Positions 1 to 11,375 of a stretch of DNA of 64,000 nucleotides are shown piece by piece (position 1 is the stretch's first letter; each line of letters starts with the position of its first letter). The notes under the pieces were generated by a model. It did no database searches and had not been told where the DNA came from. It was given only the letters and a program-made list of their open reading frames with translations. A program made the position numbers and the translations under genes. Source of the stretch: Neckera pumila (lineage: Eukaryota > Streptophyta > Bryopsida > Hypnales > Neckeraceae); contig OZ018416.1 of the NCBI GenBank assembly GCA_963969595.1, positions 6,898,065 to 6,962,064 of the forward strand. The letters are read 5' to 3'.

Positions 1-473
1 GAACACCGTCGTCACACTTCCATTTAGTCAACACCAGTTGTGGTACATTAGCTTAACATTAACTTAACATGAAGACTATATGAAGCTAATGTATGGTAAC
101 TTATCAATAAAATCTTTGTCAGTCTGATGGGGGTTTTTTCAGTGATGAGTGGCTTTAACTTACATTAGTCTTATCTGTGTTCCAAGTTGTGCTTTGTTCA
201 GGTTCACTGCGTGAAACTATTTAACATATAACCCCATATTTCTTAAACTGGTGGATTTCTGTGAAGTTGGCACAGTTTGAGATGCTGAACTGAAACCTCA
301 GATCTATATCAATCCGTATTTTAGAGCTCTGGGCACTTGAAAAGTCGTAGTTTTTCGGCTTTTGAATGTTCAATTTTGGCACTCTGAAACAGGCCGTTCT
401 TTACAAACATGACCATTTTAGCGGGGAGAGTATAGGCGAGTAGTCTGACTAATATGAAATCGGTTTCCTGCAG
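1..473. other. intron sequence upstream of the first visible SCPL exon
   Basis: This stretch precedes a clear acceptor (ending tttcctgcag at 473) and shows no coding similarity in any frame. It is best read as an intron of the carboxypeptidase gene whose earlier exons lie left of the window. I see no second exon in it. Confidence 0.5.
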
Positions 474-1767
474 TTCCTGCGAAGGAAAGCTGGATATGAC
501 CCTTGTGCTGGAAATGCCCCTGAGCTGTATTTCACCAGGAGAGACGTGCAGAAAGCCTTCCACGCCGAAGTGTTTGGTGAAAAACAGTTGAACTGGACTT
601 CCTGCAAGTATGTTCTCTTGCTTTGCTTTCTTTTTCCCGCTTCATCACAAGTCAATTATACGTTTACCGTCTGATTATACGTATTATTTTTATTATGGTA
701 TGTTTTGGGAAACTTAAGGTTAAGGTATCACGTAAGAACTTCATTCAAGACTGAGTTGTCAACTGTTCAGTGGAGTCAGCTTATTAGATTTTAGTATGTA
801 TTAATTAAAGAAGTCTTCTGTTTCTTCCGCTGATATGACAGCAATAACATCAGCTGGGTGGAATCAGCTTTTACTGTTCTGCCTGTTTACAAGGAGCTTA
901 TTGCAGCTGGTTATAAGATTTGGGTGTACAGGTATGGTCTCTACACCTCTGAATTTAATGTCATATTCGTTGTAATGGCAAAATTTCAGGAGATTTTGGC
1001 ACTATCTAGGTGCCCATCTGTAGCCTCAAATCTTTTACTGATCCAAGTTTTTAGGGCTCTGAGCACTGAATGTCACGATTTTGATGCTCCGAGTCACACT
1101 AGTTTAGCGAATTTGAACGTATTTCATCATTTGGATTAGAAATGAGGAGAATTTTTTTCTTAAACCTTCTGTAAAACTGGACTTGCGCAGTGGAGATAAC
1201 GACGCTGTCGTGCCAGTGACGGGGACTATTTACGCTTTAGAGTCCCTGAATTTGCCTGTAACGGTTCCTTGGTATGCTTGGTATCAAAAATCCCAGGTAC
1301 TGTCCCTCTTACTTTAGCAGACCCTACTTATTTGTCTAAAGATGATCAGGTTCAAGCAAACAATTATAATTGTTTAGGGGTGTACCTGGAACAGTTGCCC
1401 GTATCTTCGTAGCATTCTTGAGGAAGTTGTAAAACGTCCTTTTGCATATAATCCATGTTTACCGAGAGTAGTAATGATCTTCATGGATTAATCGATTGGT
1501 TAGTTCATGGATTACTCAAGTGTAGTTTTCAATTTATTTTTATTTTTGATTCGCATTTAAAGTTTTGAATTCCTTAAAAAATGGTGCTGACTGTAGCAAC
1601 TGTGGTGCGCTCAGGTTGGAGGACGCAGCCAGTGGTACAAAGGGATAACATTTCTGACCATCCGAGGAGCAGGCCACGAAGTGCCCCTGATGCAACCCGG
1701 CCGATTTCTATCCATCTTCAAAGCCTTTCTCGCCAACGAACAGCTGCCAGGTGACCCCTCCAAATGA
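474..1767 (+). CDS. serine carboxypeptidase-like protein (S10), C-terminal exons, partial
   Basis: Four exons, 474-607, 842-931, 1191-1296 and 1615-1767, join in frame through GT-AG introns and encode the C-terminal third of a plant S10 serine carboxypeptidase-like (SCPL) protein. Visible family hallmarks are YDPC at the start, the VLPVYKELIAAGYKIWVY strand, SGDNDAVVPVTGT with the catalytic Asp, PWYAWYQ, and RGAGHEVPLMQPGR with the catalytic His. The catalytic Ser (GESYAG-type motif) would lie in exons left of the window, so the gene is cut by the window edge, not broken. The stop is TGA at 1765-1767. Such enzymes are secreted or vacuolar and act as carboxypeptidases or acyltransferases; which one cannot be told here. 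No frameshift is seen and all four exon joins keep phase. Confidence 0.93.
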
Positions 1768-3002
1768 CGGGACTCCGCAGCCTACTCAATTGGATCGATC
1801 GCCTGTAACAATTAATTTTTTGGAGGTGTTGGGAGCTCTCAATAAATGGGATCCAGTCAATTGCGGTTTATTATTCAACTCCCGTGCTGCTGGGGTTGTG
1901 GTTGCTGACGCTTCGTAGATGCTAACTTACTGAGAATTGGTAGGATGGGGTCATCAGTAACCTTGGATTCAGGTTGTGAGAGAAATAGGAGGAGCTCTGC
2001 TTTCATGGACCATTTTCATGGGGGAGCTATGCCACTATGCAAGGATGGGGAGGTGAGAGACAGACGGAGACAGGCCATGTTCGAAATGGAACATTGGTTT
2101 TGAAAGTTTAGTTTTTTATTTTCCTCGTGAAACAAGAGATGGCTCTGGTGGTTTTTGCTGCCAATTGATTGCCTTGTTTGACTGGAGTGGATGGAGCTGA
2201 GGAAATTTTGGGGTCATGAGCAATGTTTGAATGGAGTTGGGTTGTGATGGTGTGCTTCATTTGGCGATACTTGCAATACAGCAGTGCCAAAGCTTTGTTT
2301 GGTGGAGACTGGAAAGGGAGGAACGTTTATCCATTACCAGCTCCTGTCACTTTTGTGAACCACTGCCAGGAAATCGCCGCCGTTTATTTCTCGGGGGGGT
2401 TCCAGAGCTCTTTTTTTCGCACTGTAGAGCCCCTGCGTGCCCTCCTAGGAAAGGTCAATATGGGGAGGGAGCAAGGCAGAGTGGTTGAAATGCTCTGACA
2501 GATCCTTGAATCTGGCGAAACATCGCCAAAAAAAAAGCCCTGGTGGGTTTGGGTCCGCAAGGAGGTTGTAATGCCCGATTACGCGGTTTTCAGGCATTAC
2601 AACTTGTTCATCCAAATTCAATCTGTTATGTTTATGAAATCTAATTTCCTGGCATGGTCCTTGTTGTTGGAAATTGCGGGAAAGAAATGTCATTGTTGGG
2701 CTCCGCCCTTTTTGTCAACGCATTTTTTCCTGCAATCCCCTCTAATGGGCATTGCCGTACACTTTATCACATTGAAGAGAGTAGTGAGAGTGGTTAGTAG
2801 GTTGAATTCCTTCTTCCATTCACTTTATGAGAGAGCGTAGATTTCCAAGATTTGATGATGTAGATCAAGTTTTGCAGGAGATTATGTCCAACAATTGATT
2901 CATTGCTTTGTGGCTCGATTAGTTATCTAGTATTTAGTTTTGTGTTAACTATGTGCCCTCAAACAAATGCAATTCCAAATACTTCTTTTAATTTATAAGT
3001 AT
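1768..3002. other. 3' flank of SCPL gene and unassigned DNA
   Basis: No supportable gene. The only clear structure is a small hairpin at 2565-2603 with perfect 11-base arms (GTTGTAATGCC / GGCATTACAAC). A related sequence (taatgcccgattacg) recurs near 26465, so this is likely a repeat fragment. Confidence 0.4.
1841..1846 (+). promoter_or_regulatory. putative polyadenylation signal AATAAA
   Basis: A canonical AATAAA lies 74 bases after the carboxypeptidase stop codon in a T-rich 3' region, a normal position for a plant near-upstream element. Confidence 0.45.
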
Positions 3003-3608
3003 TTAACCCCTAAATGTCCAAGGCCTATTTTGAGCCTCTAGGAATTTGCTCTAATTTGAACAAAAAGCCAACAATTTTGATAAATTGTGCCAATTTCTTT
3101 TGAATTGTAACCGTACAAATTCAAACTAGATATGTTAGAAATCACATAGGAAAATAAAATACAACAATATCACTTATGAATTGAAAGATTATAATTTTTG
3201 ACCATGAGGGTGTTAAAACTATGAAAATTTTCAATTCTCTTTTTGCGTATCACATCTAAAAAATTGGTCACCAAAAAAATATGAGGTTAAAGGGCCTAAC
3301 ATACATAACTCCAATCAATTTATAGCTTGTCAAAATCTACTTTACAATTTTTTTAAAGAATTTCTAATGTGATTTTTCCTCCAAAATCTAGTGTATTTGA
3401 GGCTCAATTTCAAGAGCCGGTAATACTACAAAAAGTCAAGATTGCAATGGGTGCCATTTTCAAAATCGGACTTTTGATGCTAAAACTAGACTTCAAAACG
3501 AATTTTACAAAAATATGAACTATTAAAAATAGCAATTTGGTTAGGTTTTATTTAACTTCAAAGTATTGTCGGCACCAAAATTTGGTGCCTCAGGCATTTA
3601 AGGAATAA
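3003..3608. mobile_element. TTAA-flanked MITE, class C (decayed right end)
   Basis: Starts TTAA-CCCCTAAATGTCC and ends with a degraded match (catttaaggaataa) to the catttaggggttaa end. It is homologous over its length to 52750-53391, which has intact ends: both share segments such as aatttgctctaatttgaac-like text near the left end, TAACCGTACAAATTCAAA, and GGTTAGGTTTTATTTAACTT near the right end. It has no coding capacity. The decayed right end indicates an older insertion. Confidence 0.8.
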
Positions 3609-4508
3609 TTCCTAATAGAAATTATGTTTTATAACACATTTGTGTTTTGTCCAAACTCCTTGGACTTTAACTTTTTTGAAGTTTGTATCAAAAATGATAC
3701 TGTGAAGTACCAAAATTCAAAAATATATCACCCTTGTATTAATATAATATGAATTTGTAGAAACAACTATGTAAATGCACATGTTGTGGACAGTAGACTA
3801 ATACACAAGTGGTCACAAGAACACCCAAAAGCAATAGACTATTGTATCACGCATAAGAAATTGGCCAATACACAACCGCCCTCATGACATAGTTTGATTG
3901 TGTGACAAGTGTGCTACACTTGACATAGTGTGACAAGTGCGCAAGATGTTAATCCTGGAGGGACACGGCCTCCATGACCTAAGTACTCTAATTATTGAAC
4001 CAATAGGTATATTTTTTTGTTTCTACAATTAACAATGAAGTCATTCATTGGACCTTTTAGGTCCGCACGTCCCTACATAGTTTACAAATGTCATCTTAGA
4101 GGAGGTCATAATAAGGAGTCTTTTCAAATTCTAGATTGTTAGTTTTTTCAACAGGAAATTAGACTGTATAAAAAACTTTTTGCAGGGCCCATACTAAAGA
4201 AAATATTGTGCTCATGGAGAGGTCTCCTGGCCGGCCTTCAGAGTGATCATGGGGAGGCTTTTATTTGATTGTTGATGAGAAAGACCTCATGAATCACAGT
4301 GAAGATTTTCTTGATGGATGATGCTGTCCAAAAATTTACAAAACAGTCCAATTATCAAAATAGCAGGAGTTTGTTTGGAAGGAAGCTGGAGAATAATGTA
4401 TAATTTTGCATACTGGGATTGATCTACAGCTATGCTAACGATGTGCTTTTGAGAGTTGGCATTTCGAGCTCTTGGACCATGTGTGTATTGAAGCTTTAAC
4501 AGTTTTTA
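3609..4508. other. unassigned AT-rich DNA
   Basis: No gene is recognised. Around 3895-3945 the words gacatagt/tgtgacaagtg repeat irregularly. Nothing else stands out. Confidence 0.3.
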
Positions 4509-4628
4509 GAGCGGCCCCACTGCAACATGCTGAAGCAACACTTTAAATGTTCTGAACTATTGAACTTAGAAGATCAATGGTGCAAAATGTTTAGAGTGTT
4601 GCTTTAGAGTGTTGTAGTGCGTATGCTC
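4509..4628. mobile_element. short GAGC-type MITE (120 bp)
   Basis: Inverted ends begin GAGC and share CACTGCAACA / CACTACAACA and AAGCAACACT, with terminal GCTC at 4628. Flanks are TTA on the left and TAC on the right, so the expected 3-bp duplication is imperfect. It belongs with the GAGCAT-type elements at 6119, 18956, 20242 and 54937. It is non-coding. Confidence 0.5.
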
Positions 4629-4632
4629 TACT

Positions 4633-5800
4633 CTCAAAGCGAGCAGGCTCTAAAAACGATCATGATGTAGAGGTACTTTTTGCTTTCTTCAATGTACCAA
4701 TAGTGTACATTTCAGGAGGTGGTCGGTTTTAGTGACCACTGCATTTCAACTTCAAAAATTTGTAACTATTCCACAAAGGTCCAAAAAATATGAAACAACT
4801 TGAGTTAGATGCCAATTCCATTTTTCTTTGTACAAAAATATACTGAAAATTGTTTCAAGGAATTTAGCTTCCCTGAAAAAGGCAATCAGCTCTTAACCCC
4901 TAAAAGACCAAACGGCATTTTTTGGCAACATAGCAATTTTGGGCAGCTCACTACAAATGGAATTTTTTTTTTTTTTTCCTTGAAAATTTCACACAATGTG
5001 TGCCCAAGGAGTAGCTTCAAGGTCCAACAATTTTCAGAACTTTTGACTACATGGTTAAAAAGTTATTGGATGATATGTCATTTTCAATGGTCAGCAGGCA
5101 GCTCAAAAAATTTCTGAAAAATTGCTTTTTAAAAAAATAAAAATTTGAAATTGGTTCTTTAGATTTATGTATATGTAGAAAGCTTTGAATTACTCCAAAA
5201 TGGTTTATGAGATGAAAATTATGAGGTGTTCTAGTTTGTGGGCAGTTATGGATTCCCTACTCGAAAATAAACTTTGAAGTCCTTTATTTAACTCAATTTT
5301 TAATATTTTTCAAAAAACATAAAAGCATAGGATGTACATTTTTTATCGCAATATTACAACCGTTGGGATTGACATTTTTCAATTCTATAATTAAATTCCT
5401 AACAATTTTGTGTTTTGAATCATTCTCTACTTCTTTTTACAACCTATTTTTTTCCTATATGTTGTACAATTCCAAATGATTTGAAATTTTTCAAGCATGT
5501 AGCCAACCTGCTTTGAAGAATGAATCCAAGAAGTACCCACAATTTTGGACATTTATTCATTTAAATGTGACCTTGTGAAGTGCAACTACCTGGTTTTCCG
5601 CAGGGTCAAAAAAAGGATTTTTGTCAATTCAAATGCTAATATCTTGCAAACTACAAGGTGGAAAATTCTGAAATTTTTTTCTATATAATTTGAACTAGAA
5701 ATGGCGATTTTGGAGTGCTTTTGGTGAAAAGACAGTCTCTGACCTTTAGGGGTTAAATGGTTGGTTTAAGAGCAGATTACCTTTAAGTAAAATTTGACTG
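4633..5800 (+). repeat. dispersed repeat family R2, interrupted by a TTAA element
   Basis: The segments 4633-4892 and 5757-5790 match 23600-23892: both contain ctctaaaa-gcga words, tttgctttcttcaatg, tgtacatttca, gtccaaaaaatatgaaac, ggcaatcagctc and ttggtttaagagcag. Other partial copies lie at 17480-17620 plus 18803-18930, and at 31660-31830. The copy here is split at its TTAA by the element at 4893-5756. The family's transposon class is not clear. Confidence 0.75.
4893..5756 (+). mobile_element. TTAA-flanked MITE, class A (864 bp)
   Basis: Ends are TTAA-CCCCTAAAAGACC and GACCTTTAGGGG-TTAA. The unoccupied version of this exact locus sequence is present at 23863 (ggcaatcagctc-TTAA-atggttggtttaagag), so the duplication is TTAA and both boundaries are certain. 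It has no long reading frame. Recurrent internal words such as aacttttgact and gaatcattctctacttctt are shared with the other class A copies. Confidence 0.92.
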
Positions 5801-6118
5801 ATCCATGATACATAACTCACCTCTGTTTAAACAGTGGGGAGACTTCTCCATGAATCATGAAAAAATGCTTTCTTTACGATGTCAACAAAAAGTTTCATTG
5901 TCATTGTAAGTCTTGCCCTGCACATGATCTCTTCAGCAATGCAGTAAGTTGTGTCTGTGACGGCTCTTCCTATTTTCACTGTTTCTCCGCCACCTCCTTT
6001 TTCAATTCAAGTGAGATTTGGCACTGGCATGTCTTCAGAGCAGATTTGCTGGGCCCTTGTGACGTTGGACCTTGGGTGACCAGATGGCTGGAGTTGTGGC
6101 TTGTACTTTCACTACTAA
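5800..6118. other. unassigned DNA between two MITEs
   Basis: An open frame crosses this stretch (5857-6180) but runs into the MITE at 6119 and shows no recognisable protein features, so I do not call it a gene. Confidence 0.35.
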
Positions 6119-6382
6119 GAGCATCCCCACCAGGGAGTTCTATATCCCTAAACTTGAAGTCTCAAAGCAGTCAACCTTGACTTTATACAGATGAGACCTC
6201 GTGAGTTCTCCATATGAGCCTTTGGATACAGGATTTAGTGAGAGTTTTACAGATATCTGTAAATTTTATAAATACAGGTTATAGAAAAAGGTTGGTGCGG
6301 TGATGCTTTTGTATCTCTGTCTGCATCTCAGGTCCCTCTCCCTAAAATTTTAGGAAAACGGAACTCCTTCGTGGGGATGCTC
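6119..6382. mobile_element. PIF/Harbinger-like MITE with TAA duplication (264 bp)
   Basis: The termini GAGCATCCCCACCAGGGAGT and the reverse complement of actccttcgtggggatgctc are near-perfect inverted repeats. They are flanked by TAA at 6116-6118 and 6383-6385. A 3-bp T-A-rich target duplication fits PIF/Harbinger (Tourist-like) elements. It is non-coding. Confidence 0.8.
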
Positions 6383-6556
6383 TAACTGTACATCATTTGA
6401 ATCGGCAATTGCAAAGAGACAAGTGATGACTCAGAATCAGACAAAGCCAGTGGTGTACTAAGGGAGGCAACCCATTTCAAGAAATTATGCATATCTACTG
6501 GGTGGATTTCTTCAGCGGGGAAATTATCTTGGGTGCAAAAAAAGAGTTCTAAAGGC

Positions 6557-7498
6557 TTAACCCCTAAAGGTTTTTGACTATGTTTTCACCAAAAACGCTC
6601 CAAAACTGCCATTTCTAATACTAGTGCCAAATTTTAGAAAAAAAACATTTTTGGACACATGTAACCATAGGATCTTGTAGTAAACTTGTTTAAGAAGATG
6701 TGGAAAAAATTTCAGAATTTTCCAATATGTGGATTGCAAGATAATAGCGTTTGAATTGACAAAAAGCCTTTTTTTGTCCTTGCGAAAAAACGGGCAGCTG
6801 CCCTTCACAAGGTCACATTTGTATGAAAAAATGTCCAAAATGGTTGTTACTCTTTGGATTCATTTTCCTAGACAAGTTGGATATATGCTTGAAAAAATTC
6901 AGATCATTTAGAATTGTACAACATACGGGAAAAAAATAGTAAGTAGAAAGAGGTGGAAAATGATTCAAAATACTAAATTGTTAAGAATTTATTTATGGAA
7001 TTGAAAAATGCCAATCCCAATGGTTGTAATGTTGTAATAAACAATCTACACCCAATGTTTTTATTTTTTTTCAAAAATATTGAAAATTGAGTGAAATAAA
7101 GGACTTCAAAGTTTATTTTAGAGTTGAGATTCCATAATTATCCACAAACTAAGAATCCTCATAACTTTTGACTCATAGATCCAAATGGAAAGATTCAAAG
7201 CTTCCCGTGTACATATAAATCTAAAGAACCAATTTCAAATTTTTATTTTTTTTAAAAGTGATTTTTGAAGAAGTTTTTTTTGCTGCCCGGGCTGCCCACC
7301 AAGCAATGAAAATGACATATCATGCAATAACTTTTTAATCCTGTAATCAAAAGTTATGAAAATTGTTGGGCCTTAAAGCTACTCCTTGGAAAAATGTTGT
7401 GTGAAAATTTGAAAGAAAAAAATAAAAACTCCGCTATTAGTGAGCTACCCCAAAAAGCTATGTTCTCAAAAAAGCATGTTCAGGGCTTTAGGGGTTAA
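6557..7498 (-). mobile_element. TTAA-flanked MITE, class A (942 bp), inverted
   Basis: Starts TTAA-CCCCTAAAGG and ends CTTTAGGGG-TTAA. Its left end (tttcaccaaaaacgctcc, then tgccatttctaatact) is the reverse complement of the right end of 4893-5756, so it lies in opposite orientation. It is non-coding; the open frames inside it are not conserved between copies. Confidence 0.88.
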
Positions 7499-7847
7499 AA
7501 TAATTTTTCAGATTTTTATTTCTCAAAACATATTTACTATGAATTTTTTGGTTGAAGATCATGTTTGACCCATTCTGATCATAGAGACTTTTCTATTTCC
7601 AACCAAGGGTTGGTTGCAAAATCCACCAAAGGTTGGTTGCAATATTGAGAGTCTTGGAGGCAATTCTAATGTGCCACAAGTGCCTCGGGAACTATGCCAC
7701 AATTAATCACTCTTCATCTCCTCCTTCACGGAAAGAGAACAACATACATGGCCACAATGGGGCGTCGATCAAGATTGGATTGCATCCCCTAGATATGAGT
7801 TTGCAGTCTAGCCTACAAAAGATTTTATTGTTGGAAGAGGTAAGGTA

Positions 7848-8215
7848 TACAACTTGTTTCCGACAATGTTACGTATTTTTGCATATATTTGATTGAGCAA
7901 TGGTAGGGGGTAAATTTATGCGGTCAAGGAATAAAAATACGGAAGATTGCACAATTTTTCACTAATTTTCATTAAATTTGGAATTTGTGGAAAGAAAGTA
8001 AAGATGAAGAAATAAAGACTACGATCCAACTTGTATAGATGAACATATTTATGAGAAGCACAAAATTAAAAATTGGTCTTAGCAACTTCATTAGGTGTCA
8101 ATGTGTTATTTGTTGTACAATAATATAGTTGCAAAGCCACATCGTATTTTACTCATTTATAAAAATAAGTCACCCTATTTTGCGCAAACAAGGCCTTGGT
8201 CGGAAACAAGTTGTA
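7848..8215. mobile_element. MITE with 19-bp inverted ends and TA flanks (368 bp)
   Basis: TACAACTTGTTTCCGAC at 7848 is matched by GTCGGAAACAAGTTGTA ending at 8215. Both ends are flanked by TA. A TA duplication is compatible with a Tc1/mariner-type element, but the ends are not the usual Stowaway consensus. It is non-coding. Confidence 0.65.
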
Positions 8216-9874
8216 TATCTTAAGTGTTTTTTCATTGATTCCATAGCCTTACCTAACACTCTTCCTAGTGCACAATCTGCAAGCTATTTCTAAGGTAACT
8301 ACAAGTAGTTGCATTGGAATAAGCAATTGAGCAATGCTCCTATTATTAAATTGTTTCAATTTTTTGTTGGATCTTGTTGGAAGTACAAAGAGGATTTTGA
8401 ATTTTCTTTTCATGCATTTTTTTAGAGACCAAATGAATAAACCATTAATTTTCAAATTGTAAAAAATAGGTGTATCTAAAGCTACTCTAGACTCTCATAA
8501 ATAGAGGTATTACATTTCATGCAAGAATCTATAAGGTTCATGTTTAGAAAGGGGTGACAATTAGGTGCACTTAAGTTAGTTCGCTACAGAAATGAGTATT
8601 TTTTCCAACATTGACAAATCTTTTGGTAGTGAGGTAAAGTGCAATTCCTACTCTTTTTAAACTAAGCATTAGAATGGTGTTTGATTCCTAAAGGATGTTG
8701 AAAACATTTGCTTTTGTGGTGCACAATGTGCATTTTAGGATACAAAGAGGTATTTGAAGATGCTAGAAAGTTTTAATTAACTTGAAATGCCTAATGAACT
8801 CAAAAGTATCAATGAAAGTGTTGCATATAATCTAGGATTTTTTTGGACTTTATTGTGCAATTTTTCATAAAATTTTGTACTCATGAAACAAACAATAATG
8901 GTTCAATTTCACATACATTGTTACTTTGTCAAGATGTAGCTTATAAAAGGTAAGTCCAAATCATTTGTAGATTCTTGCATTGCGTAGATATGTTTGTTAT
9001 AAGAGTGGCTCAATTTTGTTTTAACAAAAAATATTGCATGAAATGTAGAAAATTATTTATGCAACATTGGATATGAAAACACCATACACTTAGGAAAATG
9101 AGATGTGCATACAAGTGTGGCATCTACCCCCTTTGGCCTACACTTCATTCCTCGGAGAATGACATTTATTCTTTTTAGGGCATGAGCACAATGAGTAGAT
9201 TTGAAGATGGAACTGGTTAGAAAGTAACAAAATGTACAATGATTACAAGCTATATTGATCATCCTTTGGAAACACCACAACCTTGATTTGTGTATGCCAT
9301 TTGTACCTTTGTATTCAAATGTATTTATACCTGATTTCACATGCTTCAGTGAGTTATATTTTATTTGCTTCAAAATACAAATATACGACCACATAATGGA
9401 CAATAGAATACATCTCAATGCTCCAATTTTTTTTCCAAAAAATTGAACAACTTGCATTGATCCATAGTGCAACAACTGTTTAGATCATGACAATATCCAT
9501 TTCCGTTGTTTTCCTTGTCAAATATGTGTTTTTGCTCATTTTAAGGACTTGTTGGTTCTCCATTTCCTTTTCCTTTAGAAGTTAAGGAATAGAGGAAGGA
9601 TGAAGGAACTGAGAGTCACTGATGTTCTTTAATGTGCATTTGCTTGCAAAACAAAATCTTTCCATTTGTAGAAATTGTTTTTTTCCTTTGCTGTAAAGCA
9701 CTTCAAGTTTGATAAGGTGTCTTAAGTTTGTATGTACTTTCTAAATTGGCACCTCCCAAATTGCCACTTTTAGCTATTGGGACTATTTCCTACTATTAGG
9801 TCAAATATTTATATTTTCTTTTTGGCAAGTGAAGGCTTTGTCATGGGTGGAATCATGTATTTAAAGTGCATCTT
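8216..9874. other. unassigned AT-rich DNA
   Basis: No gene, terminal repeat or tandem array is recognised. The 140-residue frame on the minus strand (9053-9475) has no domain-like pattern and is probably chance. Confidence 0.3.
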
Positions 9875-10085
9875 GGTACGCCTAAGGATGCATTGGTGCA
9901 AGTGATGGAACACTTGATGCAAGCAAAAGAAGAGCTATTGATTGCAATTGCCAATAATATGAAAGAATTGGAGCAATAGAAGGAACACTTGGAGCAAGAG
10001 CCGTACATTGGAAGTAGAGTGCAAGAAAAATGTAAGGAGAAGATTCAAAAGTTGGAGAAGGTTATAGAGTTTTTTTACTTCAAAG
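9875..10085 (+). pseudogene. coiled-coil coding relic with an internal stop
   Basis: One frame reads GTPKDALVQVMEHLMQAK, then an amphipathic stretch, a stop after NNMKELEQ, then KEHLEQEPYIGSRVQEKCKE and KIQKLEKVIEF. Composition and heptad spacing look like a coiled coil. It lies upstream, on the same strand, of the decayed transposase-like gene and may be its 5' exon, but I see no joining evidence. No family is recognised. Confidence 0.35.
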
Positions 10086-10100
10086 AGTTCTTAATCATTA

Positions 10101-10135
10101 CACTACAAGAGAAGGGGGGTTTTAAGTAGTGTCCT
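10101..10135 (+). other. isolated CACTA-type transposon end
   Basis: CACTACAAGAGAAGG is typical of the terminal sequence of CACTA (En/Spm) elements. It is followed by repeats of the words cttttaagta and acgtctttta up to about 10195. I could not find a partner right end, so this may be a solo or truncated end, or the edge of the large element covering 10-16 kb. Confidence 0.35.
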
Positions 10136-10139
10136 AGAT

Positions 10140-11375
10140 ATCACGTCTTTTAAGTAACGTCTTTTAAATAAGTTTTTAAGTAAAATTTTACTAAGAAGAC
10201 ATTTTCCTTTACACAATAATTCTATTTTATGTTGAAATGTTGATTGTTGATTGTTGTTTGTTTATATCAAGGTTTTCTATCCTGATTGGACGTGGGCTAT
10301 TTGCATTGGTTTGTCACGACATGTCAGTCATGCTGGACTCTCACGGATCAAGATTTTGTGAGGTAATTTAAAGTGTTGATGAAGTTTGTTGAGCCTGTCC
10401 TTTGTGTTTGTTGATTGGACAGTCCATTGAGCTAATTATCCTCAAAAACTCTCAAGCAGGGCGGTTGAACTGTTGTGTCCATCAAAACTCCATGGGCCAA
10501 AACAATAAGCTATCTATGTTGTAAGAACATTTAAGCTCTAAAATGAGTACCGTCTTTAGATTTGATTGCAATTAGGTCCTTGATCGGGAATGGGTGGTTC
10601 TACCTTAGCTTCAACTGAAAGTGACTAGCCATCCCAATAATTTTCCATAAATCCAATCTAATGCTTGAATTTTGAGGAAATTATATCCTTTTCTTTGTAG
10701 CCACTTTTCTTGGAATTGAGGTAGTAAGACGAGATATTTGTATAGACTGAGATACAAGCCAAACACCCTGTAAGTTATGCCCAAATTTTGAAAAGGATTT
10801 GAGCATCAAGGATTTCAGGATGACAGGATGTTTGGCTCCTACGAGCAATTTGACCACGTAAGTTATTTGAGCCAATCTTAAGCCTAGCTTGGACCGACTA
10901 GAAGAAGTTGCTGCGGCTACGGGGTCGAGCTTATAGTTGTATCATTACAAAAAATATGGACTCTTCAAGAGGCTGCCTTGCTTCATTATTTAAAGTCACT
11001 AGTCTGAACAATTGGAAGCTTACCATAGCAGTCATCATATGCTTTGGGGCAATGGGCAACGAGATCATGAACTTGATCTACAATGCATGTTATTTTTAGC
11101 TTTGGGCAGTGTTATCATGAACAGTCATGGAGTCCACCTAGAGTCCAATGTAGAGTTGTTCGCGCCATTTTTTATCAGTCTTGTTTGCACCAATTTTGCG
11201 CTTGATCTGCTTGGTCCATTTGATCGGAATTTGCAACCGAGTGTGAGACTGAGTTTTTGATTAAGTTTATGCGTGACTAGAATTTGCAATTGAGTTTGCA
11301 CCTGATTAGAATTTGCAATTGAATTTGATTTCCATATTGTGCTTGATTTCATAGTAGCGGTTTAGGATTTGTCAA
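10140..11375. other. unassigned DNA
   Basis: Apart from subterminal-like repeats just after 10135, no gene is supportable. At 11220-11345 the phrases tttgcaattgag/tttgcacctga recur, giving short imperfect direct repeats. Confidence 0.3.
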